Part shown: in pieces, positions 54,450-63,782 of the stretch
How the letters are laid out: every line of letters begins with the position of its first letter
Numbering within the stretch: the stretch's first letter is position 1
Assembly: GCF_014698045.1 (NCBI RefSeq)
Contig: NZ_JACJSE010000018.1
Location: 1 to 64,000 of the forward strand
From: Aulosira sp. FACHB-615
GTDB lineage: Bacteria > Cyanobacteriota > Cyanobacteriia > Cyanobacteriales > Nostocaceae
Direction: 5' to 3'
DNA: 64,000 nt
Made by a program: the position numbers and the translations under genes
The notes under the pieces: generated by a model
What the model was told of the DNA's origin: nothing
What the model saw: the letters and a program-made list of their open reading frames with translations, nothing else
Database searches by the model: none

Positions 54450-56138
54450 TTATAAACGCCAAAGTTCTTTCAACTTGTCAATTAAAACTTTTTGCCGTTT
54501 TTCGATAATTTCAGATGTCCATTCTTTTTCCATCAATACTTGTGTAGTGAGTGCAAAATTACAAATACCTTTCTTCGTTGTAAAATATTTCTGCTTTTTA
54601 GTCTCAAAATCAAAGTTTTGAGCCATGCTATTTTTCGCAGAAGATAGTAAAACTAAATTACCTAACCGATGTACATATTTTTCCTTATCTTCCTGAGTAG
54701 GAAACAAGGTTAACCACTCACTATCAGCAGATGGATTTTGTGGTAGTACGTGTTCAACTGTAATATTAGAAAAAGTATAAGCAGGCTTTCCTTCAGCAAG
54801 GGCAGAATCTAAGCGCAGCAAAACATAACTTCTGATTTTCTTGATTAAATAAAGGTCGCCATTCAGAATTTTGAGGATATTTTCTTTTTCTTTAGAAGTC
54901 AATTGTAATGGTGAATCTGGCGTATACAAATCTTCTCGATTATCAATAGCGTGTAGTAACTTGCTATAACGTTCAATACGTTCATTGATATTAGCACGCT
55001 GAATCATTAAACAAGAAGCTAGTCTATCTAAATCTGAAAAGAATCGCAATAATAATTCAGGATTATGATAATTTTGCGATAAATAAAAAATAGCTGGTGG
55101 TATCCAATCAGAATTGTCAATAAGTTGCAACCATTGGAACAATATATTAATTTCATCTGTCCATAAACTTCCTTCGTAAACTTGATACTGGATGTCATAA
55201 AAAGCATCAGCTAAAGGCAGTAAAATCTTATCAATAAACTGCTGAGGATATTGCAGGGGAAATGCTTTAAAATTTTTATCAAAAAACTCCTTGAGTATAC
55301 TTTCACGAAGTTTTGATTTACTGTAAATCATTCTAATATGGGAGAAAAGGCTTTTAAATATATCACGTCCAAGTTTCTCTTCAGTACCTTCCCATTTTTT
55401 ACTGTAGTTTTCTTGTTGTTGAGTCATTATTTTACCGATAATCTCTGCTTTTAAAATATCAGCATGAGATAAATCCATACCCCGATTGTTCATAACAGAG
55501 AATATTCGATATGCAGAATCAATATCGGGAGTAGATACTATGACTAAGAAACATCGTCTAGTAATAAATTGAAGAAGACGTATTATTTGATTTTCAGGAA
55601 GATTTTGTAATTTATCTAAAAGTAGTAGTGTATTTTCCTTACAATTTTTACAGCTATCTGAAAGTTGTTTATTATTTAATTGTTTTAAGCCCTCAATACC
55701 TGATTCTGCTTGAATATATTCTTTAAAAAATTGTGCATCTCTTGGACGTAGAGTTAAACGATAAATATTTTTTTCTGGCTCAAAATCATCTTCTTGATAT
55801 AAATATTTAGTAATTCTGTGTCTATATTCTTGAGATACAGATGCTCTCAAAGCAGCTAATAGGATGGTTAGTGTTGTAAGACGCTGTTGTCCATCGACAA
55901 CTTGAGCATCTGACTTATTTCCTTTAATGAGTACAATACTACCTAAAAAGTATGGATTAATATCCTCAATCTTCTCATCACTATCTCCCAAAGCACTGAT
56001 TAAATCTTCAAAAAGTTCTCCTGCTTGTTCCGTTGTCCAAGCATAAGGACGCTGATATAGAGGAATCGTAAAAATAAAATCTTCACTAAATACTTTGTGA
56101 ATCGGAAGTTGATTAGCCTGAATGGTAAATGTACTCAT
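54450..56138 (-). CDS. DUF262/DUF1524 protein (GmrSD-like)
   Basis: A 562-residue protein. The N-terminal DUF262 domain (about 10-250) has the ParB-like signature VVDGQQRLTTLTILLAAL and an early YQRPYAWT. The C-terminal DUF1524 region holds an HNH-type motif, VEHVLPQNPSADSEW, followed by HRLGNLVLLSSAKNS. This is the architecture of the GmrSD/type IV restriction group, in which DUF262 hydrolyses NTP and the HNH part cuts modified DNA. Acting alone as a defence gene is likely but inferred. Its low GC matches the neighbouring STAND cluster. Confidence 0.85.
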   Translation of the reverse strand: MSTFTIQANQLPIHKVFSEDFIFTIPLYQRPYAWTTEQAGELFEDLISALGDSDEKIEDINPYFLGSIVLIKGNKSDAQVVDGQQRLTTLTILLAALRASVSQEYRHRITKYLYQEDDFEPEKNIYRLTLRPRDAQFFKEYIQAESGIEGLKQLNNKQLSDSCKNCKENTLLLLDKLQNLPENQIIRLLQFITRRCFLVIVSTPDIDSAYRIFSVMNNRGMDLSHADILKAEIIGKIMTQQQENYSKKWEGTEEKLGRDIFKSLFSHIRMIYSKSKLRESILKEFFDKNFKAFPLQYPQQFIDKILLPLADAFYDIQYQVYEGSLWTDEINILFQWLQLIDNSDWIPPAIFYLSQNYHNPELLLRFFSDLDRLASCLMIQRANINERIERYSKLLHAIDNREDLYTPDSPLQLTSKEKENILKILNGDLYLIKKIRSYVLLRLDSALAEGKPAYTFSNITVEHVLPQNPSADSEWLTLFPTQEDKEKYVHRLGNLVLLSSAKNSMAQNFDFETKKQKYFTTKKGICNFALTTQVLMEKEWTSEIIEKRQKVLIDKLKELWRL

Positions 56139-56265
56139 GCGTATTTCCTTTAGCGGCGTAGTAGATTACACTGTCACTAAAGTTAGTTTTCCCAACTTGA
56201 AGAGCAATATTTGATAGCAGTACAGTTTATACAATCATATTTGATGTACGAAAATTGCACGGCTA

Positions 56266-56298
56266 AGATCCCCGACTTCTTAAAGAAGTCGGGGATCT
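56266..56298. repeat. 16-bp perfect palindrome with 1-nt loop
   Basis: AGATCCCCGACTTCTT and its complement are separated by one A. This G/C-rich 'CCCCGACTTCTT' palindrome is a common intergenic repeat in Nostocales. It lies between the DUF262 gene and the B12 riboswitch. Confidence 0.75.
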
Positions 56299-56349
56299 GT
56301 AATTATTCACCAATCATTGATGAAAAAAATGTGAAGCATAGAGTATGGC

Positions 56350-56459
56350 GAAGACGGTCTCATGGTAAATTACTAAGACTTGGAGTTGGGAAACTCCGGT
56401 GAAATTCCGGGACTGTGCCGCAGCTGTGAAGGGAAATCCCAAGTCAGAATGCCAACTCC
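56350..56459 (+). promoter_or_regulatory. Cobalamin riboswitch upstream of cobG
   Basis: Conserved elements in order: GGAGTTGGGAAACTCCGG (from 56382), GTGAAATTCCGGGACTGTGC, CGCAGCTGTGAAG, then AAGTCAGAATGCC. GGAGTTGG and CCAACTCC (56452-56459) close the long stem. Binding of adenosylcobalamin is expected to reduce cobG expression. A hairpin TCTCTG/CAGAGA (about 56489-56508) just before the Shine-Dalgarno could be the expression platform. Confidence 0.9.
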
Positions 56460-56520
56460 GGGTGTGTCTATAAGACATGATGATCTACTCTCTGCGTTGC
56501 ACAGAGAAGGAGTTGAGACG

Positions 56521-57990
56521 TTGGTTTCAGGATTTACAGCCTGTCCGGGGTTATTCTACGCTACATCTGCTCAAGATGGAATTTTATCTCGCCTGAGAAT
56601 ACCAGGAGGGATACTTAATAGTAAACAATGTCAGGCGATCGCACAGATCGCAGATATGCAAGGTGGTGGTTATGTGGATGTCACAAATCGCGCCAACCTG
56701 CAAATCAGAGAAATTAGCCAGGGTATCAGCAGCGAAGTTTTACAACACCTGCAAAATTTGGGTATAGGGTCTCACAATTCGGCTATAGACCACATCCGTA
56801 ATATTATGACTAGCCCAACAGCAGGTATCGACCCAGAAGAATTAATCGATACTCGCCCTTTAATTCAAAGCTGGGATGCTTATTTAGCAGCACATTCGGA
56901 ACTATCAGCACTCTCAGCTAAGTTTAGTGTTTGCTTTGATGGCGGTGGGAAAGTTTCGGTAAGCGATCGCCTCAATGATATCCTGTTGAGGGCTGAGTTA
57001 ATCAACACTCAAGTTTACTTCCGCTTATATCTAAGTTTCATCAAAAGCCAACCACCCATCAATACAGGAATTATATTGTTACCTGAACAATGTTTGTCTG
57101 TTTTGGCAGCTTTAGCAGATGTTTATTTACAACATACTGATATTCAACTTAGGCGCAAGCCACGGTTACAAGCAGTTATCAACAGTTTGGGATGGGAAAA
57201 TTATCTTCAGCAAGTTGAACAGCGTTTAAGTTTTACTTTGCAGCGTTCTCAACTTTCCCCAACAACAAAGGAAGCAGGTTTCTGGCATATTGGGATTCAT
57301 CCCCAACGCCAAGAAAATTTGTTTTATATTGGTGTCGTCTTACCCCTTGGTCGGCTAACAAGTCAGCAGTTGCGGCGTTTGGGCAATTTAGCAGCAAAAT
57401 ATGGTAGTGGAACCCTCAGACTCACACCTTGGCAAAATTTACTCATCACGGATATTCCCCAGGGGTGTGTGATTGATGTTCAAAATCACCTAACTGACTT
57501 AGGCTTAGATTTCACCGTCACTAATATTCAAAGTACATTAGTTGCTTGTTCTGGTAAACGCGGTTGTGCAGCTTCGGCTACCGATACTAAAAGTCATGCT
57601 TTAGCATTAGCCGATTATCTCAAAAATCGTGTTCAGCTAAATCGCCCGATTAACATTCACTTTAGCGGCTGTGCAAAATCTTGCGCCCAACCTCACACAG
57701 GTGACATCACTTTACTGGGTGTGAGCGATCGCAACATAGAAAGTTATCACATTTATGTCGGCGATCGTGATAGTCTCGAACAATTCGGTCAGAAAATCTA
57801 TCAAGATGTGAGTTTTATAGAATTACCTGCACGGATAGAACAAATGCTCACAGTGTATAAAAATCACCGCCTGCACCATGACGAATCTTTTACCGAATTT
57901 GTCAATCGATACGAGACTACCCAACTAAAACAGTTATTTAAGATTTCCAACATCTGTGTTCATCTGCGCTCATCTGTGGTTGTTAATTGA
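56521..57990 (+). CDS. cobG: Precorrin-3B synthase (CobG)
   Basis: A 489-residue sirohaem/Fe-S enzyme of the aerobic B12 route, oxidising precorrin-3A to 3B with O2. It has two ferredoxin-nitrite/sulfite-reductase-like halves: ACPGLFYATSAQDGILSRLR at the start, then CSGKRGCAASATDT and FSGCAKSCAQPHTGDI for the [4Fe-4S] ligands. I chose TTG 56521 because AAGGAG (56507-56512) is 8 nt before it. An upstream ATG (56449) in the same frame lies inside the riboswitch core and is unlikely. First gene of cobG-cobH-cobI. Confidence 0.88.
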   Translation: MVSGFTACPGLFYATSAQDGILSRLRIPGGILNSKQCQAIAQIADMQGGGYVDVTNRANLQIREISQGISSEVLQHLQNLGIGSHNSAIDHIRNIMTSPTAGIDPEELIDTRPLIQSWDAYLAAHSELSALSAKFSVCFDGGGKVSVSDRLNDILLRAELINTQVYFRLYLSFIKSQPPINTGIILLPEQCLSVLAALADVYLQHTDIQLRRKPRLQAVINSLGWENYLQQVEQRLSFTLQRSQLSPTTKEAGFWHIGIHPQRQENLFYIGVVLPLGRLTSQQLRRLGNLAAKYGSGTLRLTPWQNLLITDIPQGCVIDVQNHLTDLGLDFTVTNIQSTLVACSGKRGCAASATDTKSHALALADYLKNRVQLNRPINIHFSGCAKSCAQPHTGDITLLGVSDRNIESYHIYVGDRDSLEQFGQKIYQDVSFIELPARIEQMLTVYKNHRLHHDESFTEFVNRYETTQLKQLFKISNICVHLRSSVVVN

Positions 57991-57992
57991 AA

Positions 57993-58619
57993 ATGTCCGA
58001 CTATATCCGCAACGCTAACGAAATTTACCGTAATTCTTTTTCGATCATTCGGTCAGAAGCTAACTTAGATGCCCTGCCACCAGATGTAGCAAAAGTAGCT
58101 GTACGTCTAATTCATGCCTGTGGAATGACGGATATTGTAACTGACTTGGGATATTCACCCACAGCAGTACAATCAGCACGCGCCGCCCTCAAAGCTGGCG
58201 CACCAATTTTATGCGATTGTCGGATGGTGGCGGAAGGAGTTACGCGGCGGCGACTACCAGCCAATAACGAAGTTATCTGCACCCTGAATTATCCCGAAGT
58301 CCCAGAACTCGCCCAAACACTTGGTAACACAAGGTCAGCCGCCGCTTTAGAATTATGGCGATCGCATCTAGAAAATTCAGTTATAGCCATTGGTAATGCA
58401 CCCACCGCACTATTTAGGTTACTCGAAATGCTGGATGAAGGAGCGCCAAAACCTGCCGTGATTTTGGGTTTCCCTGTGGGATTTGTCGGTGCAGCCGAAT
58501 CAAAAGCCGCCTTAGCAGCAGATAGCCGGAATGTACCATTTATGACATTATATGGTCGGCGGGGTGGCAGTGCGATCGCCGCCGCCGCAGTTAACGCCTT
58601 GGCAACGGAGGAAGAATAA
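57993..58619 (+). CDS. cobH: Precorrin-8X methylmutase (CobH/CbiC)
   Basis: A 208-residue enzyme moving the C-11 methyl group to C-12 to give hydrogenobyrinate. Motifs: FSIIRSEANL, VRLIHACGMTDIV (catalytic His), ILCDCRMVAEGV, GNAPTALFRLLEML and GFPVGFVGAAESKAAL. ATG 57993 is 2 bp after the cobG stop; a TTG 6 bp earlier also fits. Cotranscribed with cobG and cobI. Confidence 0.95.
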   Translation: MSDYIRNANEIYRNSFSIIRSEANLDALPPDVAKVAVRLIHACGMTDIVTDLGYSPTAVQSARAALKAGAPILCDCRMVAEGVTRRRLPANNEVICTLNYPEVPELAQTLGNTRSAAALELWRSHLENSVIAIGNAPTALFRLLEMLDEGAPKPAVILGFPVGFVGAAESKAALAADSRNVPFMTLYGRRGGSAIAAAAVNALATEEE

Positions 58620-58621
58620 TC

Positions 58622-59326
58622 ATGACAACCAAAGGCCGTTTGTATGGAGTTGGTGTCGGCCCTGGCGACCCCGAACTGTTGACGATTAAAGCACTGCGGT
58701 TATTGCAGACTGCACCTGTAATTGCCTATCAATCAGCCACCGATAAAGAAAGTATAGCGCGGGCGATCGTTTCCCAATATTTAACAGGCAACCAAACCGA
58801 AGTCGCCTTTCACCTCCCCCGCGCCCTAGAACCAGAAAAAGCCAAAGCCATTTACGACCAAGAAGTTGAACCAATAGCCCAACACCTCGCGGCTGGACGT
58901 GATGTTGTCGTGCTGTGTGAGGGCGATCCGTTTTTCTACGGTTCATTTATGTATGTATACACACGCTTATCTGAGCATTACCATACAGAAGTTGTTCCTG
59001 GCGTTTCCTCTCTTATGGCTTGTCCCGTGGCTTTAGGCGTACCCTTCACCTACTACAACGATATTCTGACAGTTTTACCAGCCCCACTCCCAGCCGAAGA
59101 ACTCATCACCCAACTACTAGCCACCGATGCCGCCGCAATTATGAAACTAGGCCGCCACTTTACCAAAGTACGCAATATCTTACATCAATTAGGACTGGCA
59201 TCACGCGCACTATATATTGAACGGGCAACCATGACACAGCAAAGAATCGTCCCCCTAGATGAAGTTAATCCGGCGGAAGTACCTTATTTTGCTATGATTG
59301 TTATCCCCAGTAAAAATCGCCTATAG
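58622..59326 (+). CDS. cobI: Precorrin-2 C20-methyltransferase (CobI/CbiL)
   Basis: A 234-residue SAM-dependent tetrapyrrole methylase: YGVGVGPGDPELLTIKAL at the N-terminus, VVLCEGDPFFYGSFMY, and VVPGVSSLMACPVALGVPFTY. It adds the C-20 methyl group to precorrin-2, one step before CobG in the aerobic route. It starts 2 bp after cobH. Length is typical. Confidence 0.95.
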   Translation: MTTKGRLYGVGVGPGDPELLTIKALRLLQTAPVIAYQSATDKESIARAIVSQYLTGNQTEVAFHLPRALEPEKAKAIYDQEVEPIAQHLAAGRDVVVLCEGDPFFYGSFMYVYTRLSEHYHTEVVPGVSSLMACPVALGVPFTYYNDILTVLPAPLPAEELITQLLATDAAAIMKLGRHFTKVRNILHQLGLASRALYIERATMTQQRIVPLDEVNPAEVPYFAMIVIPSKNRL

Positions 59327-59441
59327 AACTGGCATTAATTATCACAGTTTTTTTACGGAAATTAACGCAACACTTCCCACAATTGAGGAAATTATTAGTT
59401 ACGATTGTCTGGATTTTACAGCTGGTGGGGTATGAATCTCT

Positions 59442-59912
59442 GTGTGGCGTAAGTATAGTTTTATTACTAGTGTGAGTCTTAGTCTCGCTTTATTAGTTAC
59501 TGGTTGTGAAAATAAAACCTCCCAATGTCAGCGACTAATTCAAGTCGTGAACGAAGGAAATGCTCTTATTGATCAAAATAAAGGTAAGCAAGCAGTTACT
59601 AGCTTGCAACTATCTAAAGATTTAGAAGCGATTAATACATCTTTAGAAGAATTAAAATTGGCAGATCCCAAACTCAAAGAATATCAAAGTCGTTTTCAAA
59701 AGGTATTTGATAACCTCAGTAATGGTATTGCTAAGGCTGCTAAAGCTTTGGCTGCTGCGAAAACAGCCGAAGCTTCACCAACTGGTAGAGAAAAAATCAA
59801 AAAAGCCAGAACTGACATTGATACCGCTTTAAGCGCAGTTGCTAAAACTGCTGGTAAAGAATCAGATACTTTAATGAATGATCTGAATAAATACTGTAGC
59901 CAGTCGGAATAA
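59442..59912 (+). CDS. Lipoprotein with helical domain
   Basis: A 156-residue protein with a lipoprotein signal: basic MWRKYSF, hydrophobic VSLSLALLVTGC with lipobox L-V-T-G-C (Cys at residue 22). The mature part is Ala/Lys-rich and helical, with two further Cys. GTG 59442 is the only start that keeps the signal in frame; the nearby ATG (59432) leads to an immediate stop. Function unknown. Confidence 0.7.
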   Translation: MWRKYSFITSVSLSLALLVTGCENKTSQCQRLIQVVNEGNALIDQNKGKQAVTSLQLSKDLEAINTSLEELKLADPKLKEYQSRFQKVFDNLSNGIAKAAKALAAAKTAEASPTGREKIKKARTDIDTALSAVAKTAGKESDTLMNDLNKYCSQSE

Positions 59913-60093
59913 GAGGGAACAGAGAGAAGAGGACAAGGAGCAGGGAGCGGGGAGCAAGGGGGAAAATATTTCCTCAATTCCCCCTCCCTCTTTTGATACT
60001 TCAGACTTTTTATAACTTTTTATACAGAAATATCCTGAAGAACACCAAAAAACTTTGTCAAAAGAAATATTGGTGTTAGTCAACAGATATACC

Positions 60094-61977
60094 ATGAGCG
60101 ACCTAAGTCTACTGATGCTAGGCGTATTGACAGCCGGGCAAACATCTCCACCCAACAATTTACCAGAACCGCCTGTAGTTCAGTCAGACACAGAAATACA
60201 GCAGCTAAAAACCGAGAATTTATCAGAAATTTCTCCACCTGCGGAAATTACTCCACCGGAATTTATGCCGCCGGATAGTACTTCCGAGGCTATGACTGCG
60301 CCTGTAAATCAGCAGTATCAAAATCTACTGAATAAAATCCCTCAAAATACTAGTTCCCAAGATTCGCAAATTCCAGTAGAAACTCCACCAGAAATTTCAC
60401 CAGCAGTTCAACTCCCAATTTCTCCAGAATCTCCCGCAGCACCAGAGTTTTCTGACACTGCTGAATCAGATGATCAGATGTCTCAAGTAACATCGGTATC
60501 GCAATTAGATGATGTCCAACCAAATGACTGGGCTTTTAGTGCTTTACAGTCTTTAGTTGAGCGTTATGGCTGTATTGCAGGAAATAGCAACAGCCAGTAT
60601 TTGGGTAATAGTGCTGTCAATCGTTATGAATTTGCTCATAGTTTAAATATTTGTCTGAATCAAATTCAAGAATTAATTGCTAAAACTCAAAGTAATACTA
60701 TTAGTCAAGCAGACTTAGACCAAATCCAAAGATTACAAAGTGAATTTCAAAAAGAGTTACAGGAAATAGGGCAACGTGTTGATGTTTTAGAAAATAAAAA
60801 TATTGAATTAAAAGCTCATCAGTTTTCTACTACAACTCGATTATTTGGTCAAGCTATTTTTAGTATTCAAGGCACAAATACAACTAATGTGGATTTGTTT
60901 CCTAGAGATGGTGTGCCAGAACGGCAAGGTAAAACTAATCTAACTTTTACAAATAGTGTCCAGTTAACTTTAGCAACATCATTCACCGGAAAAGATTTAT
61001 TAATTACAGGGCTATCGGCAGGAAATTTAGGTTCTAATGCCTCGTTAATTTCTCATAATATGGGGCGCTTGAGTTTTGAGTCGAATACTGAAAATAGAGT
61101 AGTTATTAATGATTTATCTTATCGATTTTTACTGGCAGATAATTTAGGAGTTGTGGTGGGTTCGACTGGGGTGAATGCTGCTACAACTTTTCGTGGAATT
61201 AACCCGTTAGAAGGTTCTGGAGATGGGGCAATTTCACAATTTGGTCAGCGAAATCCGATTTTAAATATTGGGAATGGGACTGGTGGTATAGGTTTTGACT
61301 GGGAAATTAGCGATCGCATCAGTCTTCAAGGCGTGTACAGTTCCGAAATCCCCAGTTTTCCCGGAAATGCCAATTTAGCTGGCTTATTTGGTGGTAGATA
61401 TAGCGCAGGCGCACAACTCACTCTCGCACCCACCGACAATCTAGATGTCGGCGTACATTACATATATTCCCACTCCCCCAATGATTTACTCGGTACTGGC
61501 ATTGGTGACGCGCAATTAATTTCGCCATTTGCACCCACTACAGCTTTTAATACCCATGCGGTTGGTGCAACTGTGGCATGGCGTTTAAATGATAATTTAC
61601 AGTTGGGCGGTTGGGGTGGTTTTTCTACTTCAAAACCAGCTAACCTCTCTGGTAGTGTAGAAACTACTAATTGGATGGTATTTGCAGCCTTACCAAATTT
61701 AGGTAAAGCGGGAAATCTCGGTGGTATTTTAGTGGGACAACCACCCAAAATTACTGCTAGTAACTTACCCGATGGCTACAATTTTCCCAACTTTTCAAAT
61801 GGGGGAACGCCAGGGGGACGTAGCGATACATCACTGCATGTAGAACTTTTTTATCGCGCCCAACTCAATGACCGTCTTTCCCTCACACCGGGCTTATTAG
61901 TTGTTTTTAATCCTGATCATAATGCTGCTAACGACACTTTGATAGTGGGCGCATTAAGAGCAGGTTTCCGGTTTTAA
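60094..61977 (+). CDS. SLH-domain outer-membrane porin (OprB/iron-uptake-porin type)
   Basis: A 627-residue outer-membrane protein from ATG 60094 (an earlier TTG at 60055 is open). It has a proline/glutamate-rich linker (about 20-125), an SLH domain (VSQLDDVQPNDWAFSALQSLVERYGCIAG) that binds peptidoglycan-linked polymer, and a coiled coil (about 205-245). A beta-barrel of the carbohydrate-selective/iron-uptake porin type follows and ends in RAGFRF, with the C-terminal Phe expected for barrel assembly. In cyanobacteria such porins pass inorganic ions. The N-terminal signal is weak. Confidence 0.9.
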   Translation: MSDLSLLMLGVLTAGQTSPPNNLPEPPVVQSDTEIQQLKTENLSEISPPAEITPPEFMPPDSTSEAMTAPVNQQYQNLLNKIPQNTSSQDSQIPVETPPEISPAVQLPISPESPAAPEFSDTAESDDQMSQVTSVSQLDDVQPNDWAFSALQSLVERYGCIAGNSNSQYLGNSAVNRYEFAHSLNICLNQIQELIAKTQSNTISQADLDQIQRLQSEFQKELQEIGQRVDVLENKNIELKAHQFSTTTRLFGQAIFSIQGTNTTNVDLFPRDGVPERQGKTNLTFTNSVQLTLATSFTGKDLLITGLSAGNLGSNASLISHNMGRLSFESNTENRVVINDLSYRFLLADNLGVVVGSTGVNAATTFRGINPLEGSGDGAISQFGQRNPILNIGNGTGGIGFDWEISDRISLQGVYSSEIPSFPGNANLAGLFGGRYSAGAQLTLAPTDNLDVGVHYIYSHSPNDLLGTGIGDAQLISPFAPTTAFNTHAVGATVAWRLNDNLQLGGWGGFSTSKPANLSGSVETTNWMVFAALPNLGKAGNLGGILVGQPPKITASNLPDGYNFPNFSNGGTPGGRSDTSLHVELFYRAQLNDRLSLTPGLLVVFNPDHNAANDTLIVGALRAGFRF

Positions 61978-62152
61978 TTCCGTAACCATGTAAATGTAAT
62001 CACAAGGGGCGAAACCCCCTGCTGTGTTGTCTTACTACCTTTGACTGTCAGCAATCTTCCCACATATCCAAATTTATATTTCGACTTTTTGATCACGCAG
62101 TAGAAGCCTAATGCGTGTTGTTTTTGATCAGGAAATAAGGAGCAAATTTTTC

Positions 62153-63205
62153 ATGCAATTCAATTCATCAGCAAAAAAGATTAGCTGTGCAGTTGTAGGT
62201 AGTGGTAGTTTAGCCGCAGTTTTGCTTGGGTTGACTGGTGGCGGTGCTTCTGCTCAAATTACCATTCAAAGCACTGGTAGAATTTCAGGAACCTTGGAAC
62301 TACCGAGTTTCAACCCTAACTTTAATAGTAGGGTGACTCGCATTGATACGGACTCTCAAGGTGTGTATCAACGTAATATCGGTTCTCAAAGCAATCCTAA
62401 TTACGTGCCAGTTTATAAGTCAGATTATGTCAAAGTTGAAACTCGCACAGATGGCAGTTTACATTACTTTGTGGATTTTAAAGGCATTCCGGTGATTTCT
62501 TTTAATGGGGTTTTGACTTCGCCGGCGCTGTCTGGTGGTCAATTGACACCCTTTACTTATCAAGGCAAAATCCCCAATGTTTCCTTTCAAGGTGTCATAC
62601 AAGATGAATTTGGGTTTGCCAAAGCTTTCTATACGGGGATTGTCACCGACCCCCAAACAGGTAAACAATATCAAGGTACTTTTCAGTTAAACGGCCAAGG
62701 GCCAAGATATAGCGATCGCAATGGTGGCGAAAGTCCCACAGTCTTTGATTATAAGTCTGATATTCCCGGTACTAAGCCAGATCCAACACCTTACGAAATG
62801 AAAAATACTCCTTTGGTGAGGTTGACAATTACCGTACCGGCTGACGCTACCCTGATTAATTCTGGTGGTGGGACTACTCCCACAACTCCCACTCCACCCA
62901 GCGTCAATAACCCTTCAACGTCTACACCCAGTACACCAATTTCTGTATCAGTAGATAGTGGTGCGATCGCCACGACTCCCATAACATCTAATCTTGGTGG
63001 GACATCTGGTCAATCTAGTCCATCGCCTTCCACTGACTCCAATATGGAATTCAGCAGTGGTTCTTCTCCCACAGCTAATCCTGTCAGTTTAGAAGTTTCT
63101 CCTGTCGCCCCTAAAATTTGTCACGATGATTCTACGAATTGTCGCCCCCAAGTAACTGCAACTAAACAAGCAATTGGCCCCCGCAGTCGCGTTTTAGTGC
63201 GTTAG
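62153..63205 (+). CDS. Exported hypothetical protein with Pro/Ser/Thr-rich tail
   Basis: From ATG 62153 (MQFNSSAKKISCAVVGSGSL...) the 350-residue product has a clear signal peptide ending GGGASAQ. A beta-rich N-terminal domain (about 30-235) follows, then a low-complexity Thr/Pro/Ser segment (about 245-325) and a short basic end with two Cys. The start at 62111 would add a charged extension. The gene follows the porin on the same strand after 175 bp. No family recognised. Confidence 0.7.
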   Translation: MQFNSSAKKISCAVVGSGSLAAVLLGLTGGGASAQITIQSTGRISGTLELPSFNPNFNSRVTRIDTDSQGVYQRNIGSQSNPNYVPVYKSDYVKVETRTDGSLHYFVDFKGIPVISFNGVLTSPALSGGQLTPFTYQGKIPNVSFQGVIQDEFGFAKAFYTGIVTDPQTGKQYQGTFQLNGQGPRYSDRNGGESPTVFDYKSDIPGTKPDPTPYEMKNTPLVRLTITVPADATLINSGGGTTPTTPTPPSVNNPSTSTPSTPISVSVDSGAIATTPITSNLGGTSGQSSPSPSTDSNMEFSSGSSPTANPVSLEVSPVAPKICHDDSTNCRPQVTATKQAIGPRSRVLVR

Positions 63206-63782
63206 TTGCTGGTATGGGGGGCAGGAGGTAAAAGCAAAATGTCCTAACCTCTGCGACTACCGCTCTAAATTAGGACTTGAGAAATCAAGGGTTTGAGGTA
63301 GGGGTGTTCAAAACCCGTATACCCCTATACCCTCAGACCCTTACACCCATTCTGAACAGATCATTTTTTGCGTAAGTTCTGTAAATATTAATTTTTCCAT
63401 TTTTCGGGAATTGGCTCAGGGGAGATTGTATCTAAACCACGACTACAAAAATACGACCTCCTAGAGCAAAAACTATACTGGGAGTTTGAGCGGCAGTTTT
63501 GCGGCTCATACTTCCAGATTTCTGCTAAATATGCCCTTAATAATTTTCTGGTTATACTGGTACAAAAAGTGTGAACTCTGATATGGGTCAACCTGGATAA
63601 ACAGCACCCAAGCCATTAATCAGGGATGGTAAGTTTATCTATCCACTGTCAGATTTTCACAACCTGACAAAGAACATACAAAAAATTACCCAGCTTATTT
63701 CTACCCAACTGATCAGTCAACCACAGTAGTTAATGCTATACAACAAAACTACATCAATCACACATCTGGCAAGCGAGCATTT
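63206..63782. other. Intergenic region, repeat-rich
   Basis: 577 bp with pieces of the cyanobacterial intergenic repeat (GGGTGTTCAAAACCC, CCTATACCCTCAG, TTTTTGCGTAAGTTCTG). No gene is convincing; a minus-strand frame at 63388-63591 has no homology or codon support that I can see. Confidence 0.5.

Noticed and set aside
63388..63591. 67-residue minus-strand frame
   Set aside because: No ribosome site, no recognisable domain, and it overlaps repeat debris.
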